Below are positions 25,060 through 33,615 of a stretch of DNA of 40,940 nucleotides, in pieces (the first letter of the stretch is position 1; each line of letters starts with the position of its first letter). The notes under the pieces are model-generated. The model was not told where the DNA came from. It saw only the letters and a list, made by a program, of their open reading frames with translations, and searched no databases. Source of the DNA: Cyanobacteria bacterium FACHB-63. GTDB taxonomy: Bacteria > Cyanobacteriota > Cyanobacteriia > Leptolyngbyales > Leptolyngbyaceae. The stretch covers positions 1 to 40,940 of the forward strand of contig JACJNX010000090.1 of the NCBI GenBank assembly GCA_014695255.1, written 5' to 3'. A program made the position numbers and the translations under genes.

Positions 25060-25088
25060 GCTATAAAGTTCGATACTCTGAACCGTAA
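25060..25088 (-). promoter_or_regulatory. Candidate promoter of the aroF leader
   Basis: Minus-strand TTACGG (25088-25083) and TATAGC (25065-25060) are 17 bases apart and could be weak -35 and -10 boxes. A TTGACT hexamer at 25111-25106 is a better -35 but has no good -10 at the right distance. The call is by eye and tentative. Confidence 0.3.
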
Positions 25089-25152
25089 CAGAGAAATCGA
25101 GCGAAAGTCAAGCCCCCCGATCGGGTGATGTCATGATTTCAAGAAGGTAGCT

Positions 25153-28100
25153 TCAATCGCCTTCTTGTCTGATCGGCAGTGAAATCACGAATTCTGTTCC
25201 TTGATTGAGCGCCGAATGAACTTCGATCGATCCCTGATGTTTCTCGACCACAATTTGCCGGACGATCGCGAGTCCTAATCCTGTGCCTTTGCCCACCGCT
25301 TTCGTTGTGAATAAGTGATCAAAAATCCTCGATCTAACCTCCTCACACATTCCCTTGCCGTTGTCGCGGATATGGATTTCTACCCTATTCTCTCTAGTCT
25401 TGACGGTTTGAACCGTGATTTTTTGGGGATTAGCTTCTAGCTCAGTAAAAGAAGAGTGTTGTGCCATCTCATCGAACATATCGATCGCGTTCGCAAAAAT
25501 GTTCATAAACACCTGATTCAGTTGTCCCGGAAAACAGTCAATATTCGGAATGTCTCCATAGTTCGTCACCACTTCAATGGCAGGACGTTGATCATTCGCT
25601 TTCAGCCGATATTTGAGAATCAGAATGGTGCTGTCGATGCCTTCGTGGAGATTTGCTGCGATCGTATCTTCTGTATCCGCGCGGGAGAAGGTTCGCAGGC
25701 TGGTGCTAATCGCTTTGATTCGCTCCGTGGCTGTTCTCATCGAGCGTAACAGTTTAGGCAGATCGGTTTTGAGAAACTCGACATCAATCTCGTCCGCAAA
25801 CTCTTGTACAGGCGGAGCCGCATTCGGATGATGTTGCTGATACAGGTCTACATACTTCAGTAAGTCCTGCACAAACTCTGCTGCATTATTAATGCTGCCA
25901 TTCAAGAAGCCGAGCGGGTTATTAATTTCGTGAGCCACACCCGCTACTAAGTTACCCAGCGCCGACATCTTTTCACTTTGCACCATTTGCATTTGAGCCT
26001 GCTGAAGCTTTGTTAAGGCTTGCTCTAAGCTCTGATTCTTCTCCTGGATGGCAAGCGTTAGGTGTTGACGATCGGTCACATCCAGCGAGATCGAAACGCC
26101 CCCTAAAATTTCTCCATTTTGAGCAATCAACGGCGCATTAAACCACTCGCAGATAATACGTTCCCCATTCTTCTTGATATTTTCATTCAGGGCTTGTGTT
26201 CCGCCAGTTTGCTGCAAAATTCCGGCTGCTACATCATCGACGTAAGGCTGAAACTCCTCTGGAACGATGATGCGAAAATGCTGTCCCATGACTTCTTCGG
26301 CTGAATAACCAAAGGTGGCTGCGGCAGCACGATTCCAGGCTTGAATTTCAAATTTTGTGTTCCACTCCAGTACCGCGATCGGAGATTGCTGGATCAAAAG
26401 GTTTAATCGCTGCTGGGATTGTTCGATTTGGTAAGAGCGTTCTTGCTCTCGTGCGTAGAGCTTTGCGTTTTCGATCGCAATAGCAGCCTGTCCCGTTAAA
26501 ATCTTCACAGTCTCTAAGCAATCGATCGTAAACGCTCCTTTTACCAGGTTGTTCTCTAGATACATCAATCCAATGAGCTTTCCTTGATAAGTGATCGGAG
26601 TACAGAGTAACGACTGAGGTTGATGCTTGAGAACATAAGGATCATTCACATAAATGCTTTCAGATGCAGCATCGCCTGAGACGATCGCACTTTGAGTGCG
26701 AGCCACGTACTGAAGAACAGTCAAGGGGACATCCTGGCTTTGGGTGAGTGGGATTGCTTCTACGACAATTGCTGACTCTTCTTGATCGGTATCTGCGACT
26801 TCAATAAAAAGTTCACCGTCGCGATCGAGCACAATGCACCCTTTCTGTGCCCCTGCATTTTCCAAAATGATGTGTAAAAGCCGATCGAGCAATTGATTCA
26901 GCACCAGTTCGCTAGAGATTGCCTCAGTCGCTTTGAGAATGGTTGCTAGATCTAAAAAGCCACTATTTGTACTGCTGCTGCTCTTGGTATGGGTAATGGT
27001 AGCAGAGTGTATGGGATCAAGTGTAGAAAAATAGCGAGGATACTGCGCTTCGAGTTGCTTCACTTTTGCAGTTGCGCCCCACTGCTGATACTGTTGGTGC
27101 GCTTCAGTTAAGTACGCCTGAGCAATTTTTGGCTTGCTCAGACTGAAGTAAAACTTAGCAGCAAGTTCATTTGCTAATGCTGCTTCTTGAATATAGCCCT
27201 GTTCGATCGCACCTGCGATCGAGCGATCGTACTGTTCCATTGCTGCATAGGTATCTCCAACAATGCGAGAACGCTCAGCTTCTACAAGATCATACTTATG
27301 TTGGAAGTTCATCGGAGCAAACTGCGCCCAAATCCGCATTTGATTCTGATTGAAGGCAACACTTTTAAGCATTGCAGCACTATCGATAGAATGATCCGAG
27401 CAAATTGCTAGGGTTGCTAATGAGTCGTATAAATTATAGATTGCAACACAATACATCCCCGCAATGCCATGAATGCAGAGTTTAAGTTGATTAGCTGTCG
27501 CGATCGCAACCTCATATTTTTCAAACCCGTAGCTGAGAATCAAGAGATTGAGTAAACGGTAGCATTCTTGAGTTTGATCGCTTTTAGAAGAATTGCTCTG
27601 ATCCTGGATTAGACGATACACATCATTAGGCTGAGCAATCAAAGCTGAAACACTCGTTTCCCAAACTTGATGAAAATTCAAGATGGCTTCTTGGTGTAAG
27701 CTATCAATCTTCTGCCTCCAAAGTAGCATCTCTGAATAGAGGGAATCTAATCTGTTTCCGGCAAAGTAGGCGTAGACACAGTAGCAGTGCAGTGCAAGCG
27801 CAGCAAACTCCAAATCTCCGCTTCCAATCCCAAATTGATAGGCTTTGAGCAGTTGTGGAATCGTCTGTCGCAGTGCTGTTCCCCAAGGATTGACAAATCC
27901 TTCGAGATTGACCAGTGTGCGAGCGTGCAAATCTTTGCTGATTACAGTATTCAGTAGCCTTGCAGCAAGCCGTCCAAACTGTAATCCTAGCGGTAGACTA
28001 TCGCTATGGCTGCACAAAACTTGTCCATACACCGCATAGAAAAATACAGACTCCGGTGCGTTTCCATGCAACATTGATAGATGAATTGCAGTCTCAACCA

Positions 28101-30915
28101 GGAAACGGTGTAATTCTGGGGTTGAATAGTAGACTGTTACCTCCACACTGGCACAGATTCGTAGAGCTGCTAGATACCGATGATCACGCATTCGAGGAAG
28201 GTCAGCTAGTGCCTTAACTTCTGCTTCAGAGAGGGTGAGCAAGGTCGATCGCACTGCTGTCTGCTCGGTTGAATCTGGGGGTGCTGTGCGAATGGAAACA
28301 CCCAAAGATTGCAGAACAACGATCGCAAAATTGACCGCATCAATCATGCGATTTTGTGCCATGCAAGCTTGAATCCAAAGCTCACAAACTCCTACTCGAT
28401 CCAATAGGTCTAAACTATGCGCTGAGACCCGACTGCCCAGCGCCTCTAGCTGGGCAAACTGTCCTGTCAGGTAAGCAGCTTGTGCTGCATCTTCATAGAG
28501 TGACAAGGTGGCATGATAGTTTTTTTGCCAACAATCAGGCGGTAAACAACGAATTGCAATCTGCAAATAGCCTAGAGCATGTTGATACGCGGCAGAGGAT
28601 TTCGCTCGAAGTGCAGCAATTCGGTTTAGCTGCACAAGCTGATCCCGCTCTGCTTCAGAAACAAGGTCGATCGCGCTATTCCAGTGATTGACGAGTTCAA
28701 AGACATTCGCCTCGATTTCGATCTCTGATAAGTGCTGTTGCAGAAGGCGAGCGATCGCAAGATGCGTCAGTTTTTTCTGATTGTCGGCAATTAGGGCATA
28801 AGCTGCTTGCTGGACGCGATCGTGGAGGAACTTGAATTTTGGATTTCGGGCTTTCAGATCTACACTCCCGGTTTCATCTAAAAAAGCACGATAATGCTGA
28901 TCTAATGGCAAGATGAACTCTTGGTCGATCGCGCTCCATAACGCTTGTAAAGTCTGAAAGGCAGAGAGCTGACTGACGGTAGAAAGCGTTTTGAGATCAA
29001 ATTGATTCCCAATACAAGCGGCTAATTGCAATATCGTCTGAGTTTGTACCGAGAGTTTTTGGAATTTCGCGACCATCAACTCTACAACATTCTCAGTGAT
29101 GTTACATTGGCGGATTTGTTTGATGTCCCATTGCCAGGAATTTGTTTCAAAATTAAAGGTGAGTAAGTTTTCAGAATGCAGCGCCTTGAGTAATTGCGTT
29201 ACAAAAAAAGGATTTCCTTGCGTTTTGTCATAGAGTACTTTTGCCAAAGGTTGAACTGTAGAATAGTGACAACACAAGGCATCTGCAACGAATTGCATCA
29301 CATCATGCAGCGATAAAGCTTCTAAGGTGATGTGTTCAAACCTGACCGCTTTCGATTCCAATTGTGTTAGCACCTGCATCAAGGGATGAGTTGCATCGAC
29401 TTCGTTATCCCGATAAGCCAAAATTAATAAGCGATGTTGGTTCTCTGGGCGACTTAAAAACTCAGGCAGGCTTGAAATTGTAGCTGCATCTGCCCATTGC
29501 AAATCGTCCATAAACTCAATCAGGGGAGCCTCTGGTGTTGATGCTGTCAACATAAAGGCAAAAAAGGTTTGAAAAAAGCGTTTTTGGGCTGCTACCGGGG
29601 GGATTTCGGGTAAGGACGGTTGCTGACCGATTAGCCATTCCAATTCTGGAACAATGTCAATCACAGCCCGTCCATTTGCACCAACCGCAGCAGAAAAGCG
29701 ATCGCGCCAATATTCTACCTGTTCTTGAGTTTCGCCCAAGATTTGTCGGATTAGTTCCCCATAGGCTTCTGCAACCCAGGTGTAGGGAACCTCTCGTTTG
29801 AACTGATCAAACTTACCCGCAATAAAATGCGCGTGACTGGCCGTGACAGGCTTGAAGAGTTCTCGAATTAAGGCGGTTTTACCCACTCCAGAGTAGCCAC
29901 CGATTACGACTAATTCACAGCTTCCCTGTCTTGCTCGCTCGAATGCGGCTAGCAGTGTTTGGAGTTGGGAATTGCGCCCATAAAGCTTCTCAGGAATGTT
30001 GAGTTGAGCAATGCGATCGAGCCTACCAATTTCAAACGGCGAGATCGTTCCCGTTGTCTGTAATTCGTCTAGGCAGTGTTGCAAATCCGCCTGTAATCCC
30101 TTTACGCTTTGATAGCGATCTTCTGCGTTTTTTGCCATCAGCTTCGTGACAATTTCGGCGATCGCAGTTGGCACTTCTGGCCTCAGCGAATGAATTTCAG
30201 GCGGTTCCTTTGCTAGATGACTGTAGACAATCTCAAGCGCATCTTCCCCAACAAAGGGAACTTGTCCGGTGAGAAGTTCATAGAGCGTCACACCCAATGA
30301 ATAGAAATCGCTGCGGTAGTCGATCGACCGGTTCATTCGTCCCGTTTGTTCGGGAGAGAGATAAGCAAGGGTTCCTTCGAGTTGATTGGGGTGCTGAAGT
30401 TCTTGAGTTTGATGAGACAGTTGAGAAGCAATGCTGAAGTCAATCAGGCGGATTTGTTTTGCGTCAGGATTGATCAGAATGTTTGCAGGCTTGATGTCTT
30501 TATGAACGATTTTATGATTGTGTAAGTGACCGAGTGTAATGCTGAGTTGCAGTGCGATCGAGAGAAACTCAGCGGTCGAGATTTGCTGATGCTGTTGTTT
30601 GATGTGTTGTAGGTAGTCGGACAAAGACAGCCCGCCACAATCTTCCATTACGAGTACATCCCCATCTTCACAGGACTCTAACCCGATCGCCTTGACGATT
30701 CCGGGGATCTCTAGCTGTTTGACCAATGTGTATTGATTGCGAAACTGCACCTTTTCTTCTAAGGATGGCGCTTCATGACGCAATCGCTTCAGGATAACTG
30801 GCGTTTGATCGGTGATCCGGACAGCACGATAGACCAGAGTTCTTGAACCTCGATACAGTATTCCGATCACTGAGTAGCCTGACAATCCAGCTATTGGGTC
30901 AAATGTTGCCTGCAT
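25153..30915 (-). CDS. Multidomain serine/threonine-histidine kinase (HstK-type) with AAA ATPase, GAF and PAS domains
   Basis: A 1920-residue signalling protein. Residues 10-280: Ser/Thr kinase with HKDIKPANIL at about 138, DFSIA at about 158 and a SPEQTGRMN activation segment. Residues 310-600: AAA/MalT-like ATPase with Walker A GGYSGVGKT at about 339. Residues 600-1300: long helical TPR-like region. Then a GAF domain (SELVLNQLLDRLLHIILENAGAQKG... omitted core, near 1340-1490), a PAS domain (near 1510-1640), HisKA with His1662 (GVAHEINNPLG) and a complete ATPase (FANAIDMFDEM, IRDNGKGM, FTTKAVGKGTGLGLAI). Such double kinases are a known cyanobacterial class, exemplified by HstK of Anabaena. 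No transmembrane segment. Signal and targets are unknown. Its transcript could run into the aroF leader, as no strong terminator separates them. Confidence 0.93.
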   Translation of the reverse strand: MQATFDPIAGLSGYSVIGILYRGSRTLVYRAVRITDQTPVILKRLRHEAPSLEEKVQFRNQYTLVKQLEIPGIVKAIGLESCEDGDVLVMEDCGGLSLSDYLQHIKQQHQQISTAEFLSIALQLSITLGHLHNHKIVHKDIKPANILINPDAKQIRLIDFSIASQLSHQTQELQHPNQLEGTLAYLSPEQTGRMNRSIDYRSDFYSLGVTLYELLTGQVPFVGEDALEIVYSHLAKEPPEIHSLRPEVPTAIAEIVTKLMAKNAEDRYQSVKGLQADLQHCLDELQTTGTISPFEIGRLDRIAQLNIPEKLYGRNSQLQTLLAAFERARQGSCELVVIGGYSGVGKTALIRELFKPVTASHAHFIAGKFDQFKREVPYTWVAEAYGELIRQILGETQEQVEYWRDRFSAAVGANGRAVIDIVPELEWLIGQQPSLPEIPPVAAQKRFFQTFFAFMLTASTPEAPLIEFMDDLQWADAATISSLPEFLSRPENQHRLLILAYRDNEVDATHPLMQVLTQLESKAVRFEHITLEALSLHDVMQFVADALCCHYSTVQPLAKVLYDKTQGNPFFVTQLLKALHSENLLTFNFETNSWQWDIKQIRQCNITENVVELMVAKFQKLSVQTQTILQLAACIGNQFDLKTLSTVSQLSAFQTLQALWSAIDQEFILPLDQHYRAFLDETGSVDLKARNPKFKFLHDRVQQAAYALIADNQKKLTHLAIARLLQQHLSEIEIEANVFELVNHWNSAIDLVSEAERDQLVQLNRIAALRAKSSAAYQHALGYLQIAIRCLPPDCWQKNYHATLSLYEDAAQAAYLTGQFAQLEALGSRVSAHSLDLLDRVGVCELWIQACMAQNRMIDAVNFAIVVLQSLGVSIRTAPPDSTEQTAVRSTLLTLSEAEVKALADLPRMRDHRYLAALRICASVEVTVYYSTPELHRFLVETAIHLSMLHGNAPESVFFYAVYGQVLCSHSDSLPLGLQFGRLAARLLNTVISKDLHARTLVNLEGFVNPWGTALRQTIPQLLKAYQFGIGSGDLEFAALALHCYCVYAYFAGNRLDSLYSEMLLWRQKIDSLHQEAILNFHQVWETSVSALIAQPNDVYRLIQDQSNSSKSDQTQECYRLLNLLILSYGFEKYEVAIATANQLKLCIHGIAGMYCVAIYNLYDSLATLAICSDHSIDSAAMLKSVAFNQNQMRIWAQFAPMNFQHKYDLVEAERSRIVGDTYAAMEQYDRSIAGAIEQGYIQEAALANELAAKFYFSLSKPKIAQAYLTEAHQQYQQWGATAKVKQLEAQYPRYFSTLDPIHSATITHTKSSSSTNSGFLDLATILKATEAISSELVLNQLLDRLLHIILENAGAQKGCIVLDRDGELFIEVADTDQEESAIVVEAIPLTQSQDVPLTVLQYVARTQSAIVSGDAASESIYVNDPYVLKHQPQSLLCTPITYQGKLIGLMYLENNLVKGAFTIDCLETVKILTGQAAIAIENAKLYAREQERSYQIEQSQQRLNLLIQQSPIAVLEWNTKFEIQAWNRAAAATFGYSAEEVMGQHFRIIVPEEFQPYVDDVAAGILQQTGGTQALNENIKKNGERIICEWFNAPLIAQNGEILGGVSISLDVTDRQHLTLAIQEKNQSLEQALTKLQQAQMQMVQSEKMSALGNLVAGVAHEINNPLGFLNGSINNAAEFVQDLLKYVDLYQQHHPNAAPPVQEFADEIDVEFLKTDLPKLLRSMRTATERIKAISTSLRTFSRADTEDTIAANLHEGIDSTILILKYRLKANDQRPAIEVVTNYGDIPNIDCFPGQLNQVFMNIFANAIDMFDEMAQHSSFTELEANPQKITVQTVKTRENRVEIHIRDNGKGMCEEVRSRIFDHLFTTKAVGKGTGLGLAIVRQIVVEKHQGSIEVHSALNQGTEFVISLPIRQEGD

Positions 30916-31189
30916 GATGAGGGTTTAAGTTTCTTAAAGCCGTAAATCTTATGCAGAGAATACCCATGATTCGCGGTGCGCTCATGTCATGAGATCACAC
31001 ATAGCAATAGATGTAGATCACAAAAAATCATTTGAGCCATTTTCAGAATAGGCGCGATCGATTGTATTGGGGTTTCTTTCGATCGATAGAGGTCGTCTGA
31101 TTTGTAAATCGATATCTAATCAGTAAGCTGCTTGAGGAAAGCGATTCTAAGTGCAGTGCAACAATCTATCAGACGAGCAGGAAATCAAA

Positions 31190-32167
31190 ATGGTTGAAGT
31201 TGGCTATCATGCCTCGCACGAGCAATTTAAGCCGAGTATATTAATCAAGCTTGTGCAGACAGCAGAGCAAGCCGGATTCACACGCATTTCTTGCTCGGAT
31301 CACTTTCATCCTTGGAGTGAACGGCAAGGAGAAAGCGGATTTGCTTGGTCTTGGCTCGGTGCTGCGATGCAGGCGACAAATTTGCCGTTTATTGTGGTGT
31401 GTGCGCCTGGACAGCGCTATCACCCTGCAATCATTGCTCAAGCCTCAGCAACTTTGGCGGAGATGTTTCCAGAACGGTTTTCGATTTGTGTGGGCAGTGG
31501 ACAAGCGCTGAACGAGCTGATCACGGGCGATCGTTGGTTAGCGAAAGCCCAACGCAATCAGCGCCTCAAAGAATGTGTGGATGTGATGCGATCGTTGTGG
31601 GCGGGAGAAACGGTGACGCACTATGGCTTGGTGCAAGTGGAGGAAGCAAAGCTGTACACAAGAGCGATCGTTCCTCCAAAGATAATTGGAGCCGCCATCA
31701 CTCCTGAAACGGCAAAATGGGTCGGAGGATGGGCAGATGCGTTAATTACAGTTTCTCAGCCCTTGCCAAAACTGAAGGAAGTCGTCGAAGCGTTTCGGCA
31801 AGGGGGCGGAACTGGAAAGCCGATGTATCTCAAAGTCCAGCTTTCGTATGCTGAGGATGAAGCGTTGGCACGTAGAATGGCCCACGATCAATGGCGCACA
31901 AATATCTTTCAGAGTGCGGTGTTGTCTGACTTACGAAGTCCTCAGCAGTTTGACCAGATGGCAGAGTTAGTGCAACCCGAAGAAATGGATGAATTTGTCC
32001 TAATTTCTGCTAAACCGGATCAGTTTGTTGAATGGCTTCAGCAATATGCTGATTTAGGATTTGACACGCTCTATCTACATAATGTGAATCGCGAACAAGA
32101 ACAGTTTATTGAATCGTTTGGCAAGAGTGTATTGCCAGCGATCGCACGCTCGCGATTGTACGCTTAA
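31190..32167 (+). CDS. LLM-class flavin-dependent oxidoreductase (non-F420 type)
   Basis: A 325-residue TIM-barrel protein of the luciferase-like monooxygenase superfamily, close to the F420-dependent glucose-6-phosphate dehydrogenase-like group but of the kind annotated as non-F420 flavinoid oxidoreductase. Family features are VGYHASHEQFKPSILIKLV, ISCSDHFHPW, RFSICVGSGQALNELITG and the C-terminal LGFDTLYLHNV. It probably uses FMN; the substrate is unknown. I take the ATG at 31190, with AGGAA about seven bases upstream, over a GTG 13 codons earlier. It is divergent from the giant kinase gene; the 270 bases between show AT-rich sequence but no feature I can name. The convergent sterol-desaturase gene ends one base beyond its stop. 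Confidence 0.87.
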   Translation: MVEVGYHASHEQFKPSILIKLVQTAEQAGFTRISCSDHFHPWSERQGESGFAWSWLGAAMQATNLPFIVVCAPGQRYHPAIIAQASATLAEMFPERFSICVGSGQALNELITGDRWLAKAQRNQRLKECVDVMRSLWAGETVTHYGLVQVEEAKLYTRAIVPPKIIGAAITPETAKWVGGWADALITVSQPLPKLKEVVEAFRQGGGTGKPMYLKVQLSYAEDEALARRMAHDQWRTNIFQSAVLSDLRSPQQFDQMAELVQPEEMDEFVLISAKPDQFVEWLQQYADLGFDTLYLHNVNREQEQFIESFGKSVLPAIARSRLYA

Positions 32168-32168
32168 C

Positions 32169-32666
32169 TTACCACCAGCGCAACTGCAAGTAATTGCGAT
32201 CGGGCTGACTTAATTCTTGTTCGGTCAACCATTCGACGGGCTTGTAAGTGCCAAACACATGATCCCACCAGTCCACAGCTAAACCAAAGTTGTGATGCCA
32301 CATGCCGTATTTATGATGTACGTAATGAACAGGCATTTTCATCCAAAAGCATTTGGTGGGATTTTCGTGCTGTAGCTGATGCGCGTAAGACGAGAATGCA
32401 GCATAGACCAATCCACCCAAGAACCAACCGATTCCCGCCTCGATCGACACAAAAAACAACAGCCCCATAATCAAAATCGTGCCCTTGAGGTAGTCGAAGA
32501 ATTCCCAGAGTACGCCTTGTCCTTCGTTGCGGCGATGATGATCGCGATGCCGTTCGCCTAATTTATACGGCTTGTGCATCAGCCGATGTACCCAATATTC
32601 AACCAAACTTGCCAACACAAACGCGATCGTAAAACACAATACGCCAACGCCGATTCTTCCAAGCAC
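32169..32666 (-). CDS. Sterol desaturase/fatty acid hydroxylase superfamily protein
   Basis: A 165-residue integral membrane protein with the eight-histidine di-iron motif: HRLMH (27-31), HRDHH (40-44), and a C-terminal cluster PVHYVHHKYGMWHHN. About three to four hydrophobic helices flank it. The superfamily hydroxylates or desaturates sterols, fatty acids and carotenoids; short members such as beta-carotene hydroxylase CrtZ/CrtR-like proteins have a similar layout, but I cannot name the substrate. The start is a GTG at 32666 with AGGAGA about eight bases upstream. It is divergent from the cytochrome gene, with a 90-base gap. Confidence 0.85.
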   Translation of the reverse strand: MLGRIGVGVLCFTIAFVLASLVEYWVHRLMHKPYKLGERHRDHHRRNEGQGVLWEFFDYLKGTILIMGLLFFVSIEAGIGWFLGGLVYAAFSSYAHQLQHENPTKCFWMKMPVHYVHHKYGMWHHNFGLAVDWWDHVFGTYKPVEWLTEQELSQPDRNYLQLRWW

Positions 32667-32756
32667 AACCCGCTTCTCCTAACCTCACAACATCTGTTAT
32701 TGTGCCGAACATTTCCCGGATGTGTCAAAATCCGAGAATAAGATTCTGAGATTCAA

Positions 32757-33077
32757 ATGCTGAAAATCATTGCGATCGCGTTAACGGCTTTATTTCTATG
32801 CGCTACTCCGGTTTGGGCAGCAGAACCCAGCGGAGCAAAGCTGTTTGAGGTGCAGTGTGCGGGATGTCATGCGAATGGCGGCAACATTGTACGACGGGGT
32901 AAAACGTTGAAATTGAAAGCATTGGAGAAAAACGGATACGCCACCGTAGACGCGATCGCCAGCATTATTACCAACGGCAAAGGGAATATGTCGGCATACA
33001 AAGACCGACTCAGTGACACCGAGATTCAGACCGTGGCTCAGTATGTTCTCGATCGAGCCAACCAAAACTGGAAATAA
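32757..33077 (+). CDS. petJ: Cytochrome c6-like c-type cytochrome
   Basis: A 106-residue precursor. A signal peptide (about residues 1-22, cleavage after VWA/AA) directs it to the thylakoid lumen. The haem-binding motif is CAGCH with Cys34, Cys37 and axial His38; the sixth ligand is probably Met78 (KGNMSAY). The mature part matches cytochrome c6 in length and in KTLKLKALEKNG and the final AQYVLDRANQNW. Cytochrome c6 carries electrons from cytochrome b6f to photosystem I or the terminal oxidase. Some positions (the GGNIVRRGKT loop, MSAYKDRLSD) recall the low-potential c6B/c6C variants, so the classic PetJ role is likely but not certain. Confidence 0.85.
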   Translation: MLKIIAIALTALFLCATPVWAAEPSGAKLFEVQCAGCHANGGNIVRRGKTLKLKALEKNGYATVDAIASIITNGKGNMSAYKDRLSDTEIQTVAQYVLDRANQNWK

Positions 33078-33084
33078 GACTGCT

Positions 33085-33120
33085 CTAAGTTGGAAAACTT
33101 AGGGTATCGTGTGGAACACG
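33085..33120 (+). other. Two small hairpins between petJ and the coiled-coil gene
   Basis: CTAAGTT-GGAA-AACTTAG (33085-33102) and CGTGT-GGA-ACACG (33108-33120) are adjacent perfect hairpins. Neither is followed by a T run, so they are weak terminators at best and could stabilise either transcript. Confidence 0.35.
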
Positions 33121-33150
33121 GAAAATTGATCGTGAAAAGGATGCGTTGCC

Positions 33151-33570
33151 ATGTCTCAAGAGGTTGTCGGTTGGCTCAGAGAAGTAAAAGACTTACAGCA
33201 GCAAGTGAAAGCAGTGCGAGCTTCGGAACTCATGGCACATGCCAGCGCCGATAACTGGCGTAAACGCTATGAAACGGAAGCCGAACAGCGCCGCAATCAA
33301 ACCCAAGCAATGCAGAAGACGATCGCGCAATTGCAGGCTGAACTCGATCGCTTAAAAAATCAGTCCTACTCTTCTGAGATTGATCCTGAAGTTGCCCAAC
33401 TGCAAACCGTTGCTGAACTGCAAGCAAAATTAACTGAGGTTTGGCGCGATCGCAATCAACTCGCCCAAGCGCTCAAAGCCGAACAACTTAGCCACGCCCA
33501 AACCCGCAACAACCTGACAACTGCATTGGGAGACACCGTAGATATGCTCTCGAAGCTAAAGCAGACTTAA
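33151..33570 (+). CDS. Conserved coiled-coil protein of unknown function
   Basis: A 139-residue soluble protein that is helical nearly throughout, with heptad-like leucines (LREVKDLQQQVKAVRASEL, then MQKTIAQLQAELDRLKN) and a short break near residues 70-80 (SYSSEIDPEV). There is no signal peptide or catalytic motif. It resembles short conserved cyanobacterial coiled-coil proteins of unknown role. Its stop codon abuts the 23-bp tandem duplication that forms the 3' end of the convergent glycosyltransferase gene. Confidence 0.7.
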   Translation: MSQEVVGWLREVKDLQQQVKAVRASELMAHASADNWRKRYETEAEQRRNQTQAMQKTIAQLQAELDRLKNQSYSSEIDPEVAQLQTVAELQAKLTEVWRDRNQLAQALKAEQLSHAQTRNNLTTALGDTVDMLSKLKQT

Positions 33571-33615
33571 GAAGGCGCACTTAACGATCGCCAGAAGGCG
33601 CACTTAACGATCGCC
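33570..33615. repeat. Perfect 23-bp tandem duplication
   Basis: Bases 33570-33592 are repeated exactly at 33593-33615 (unit starts AGAAGGCGCACTTAACG and ends ATCGCC). The duplication covers the 3' end of the glycosyltransferase gene. Because 23 is not a multiple of three, the two copies are read in different frames and the second-read copy supplies the stop codon. Confidence 0.9.

Noticed and set aside
25106-25111. TTGACT as the -35 box of the aroF leader
   Set aside because: A good -35 hexamer, but the sequence 16-18 bases downstream (TTACGG, TACGGT) is a poor -10, so I kept the TTACGG/TATAGC pair as the main candidate with low confidence.
30916-31189. Search for NtcA-type GTA-N8-TAC or other known operators between the giant kinase and the flavin oxidoreductase genes
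   Set aside because: I found no convincing site, only AT-rich sequence and HIP1-like GATCGAT motifs.
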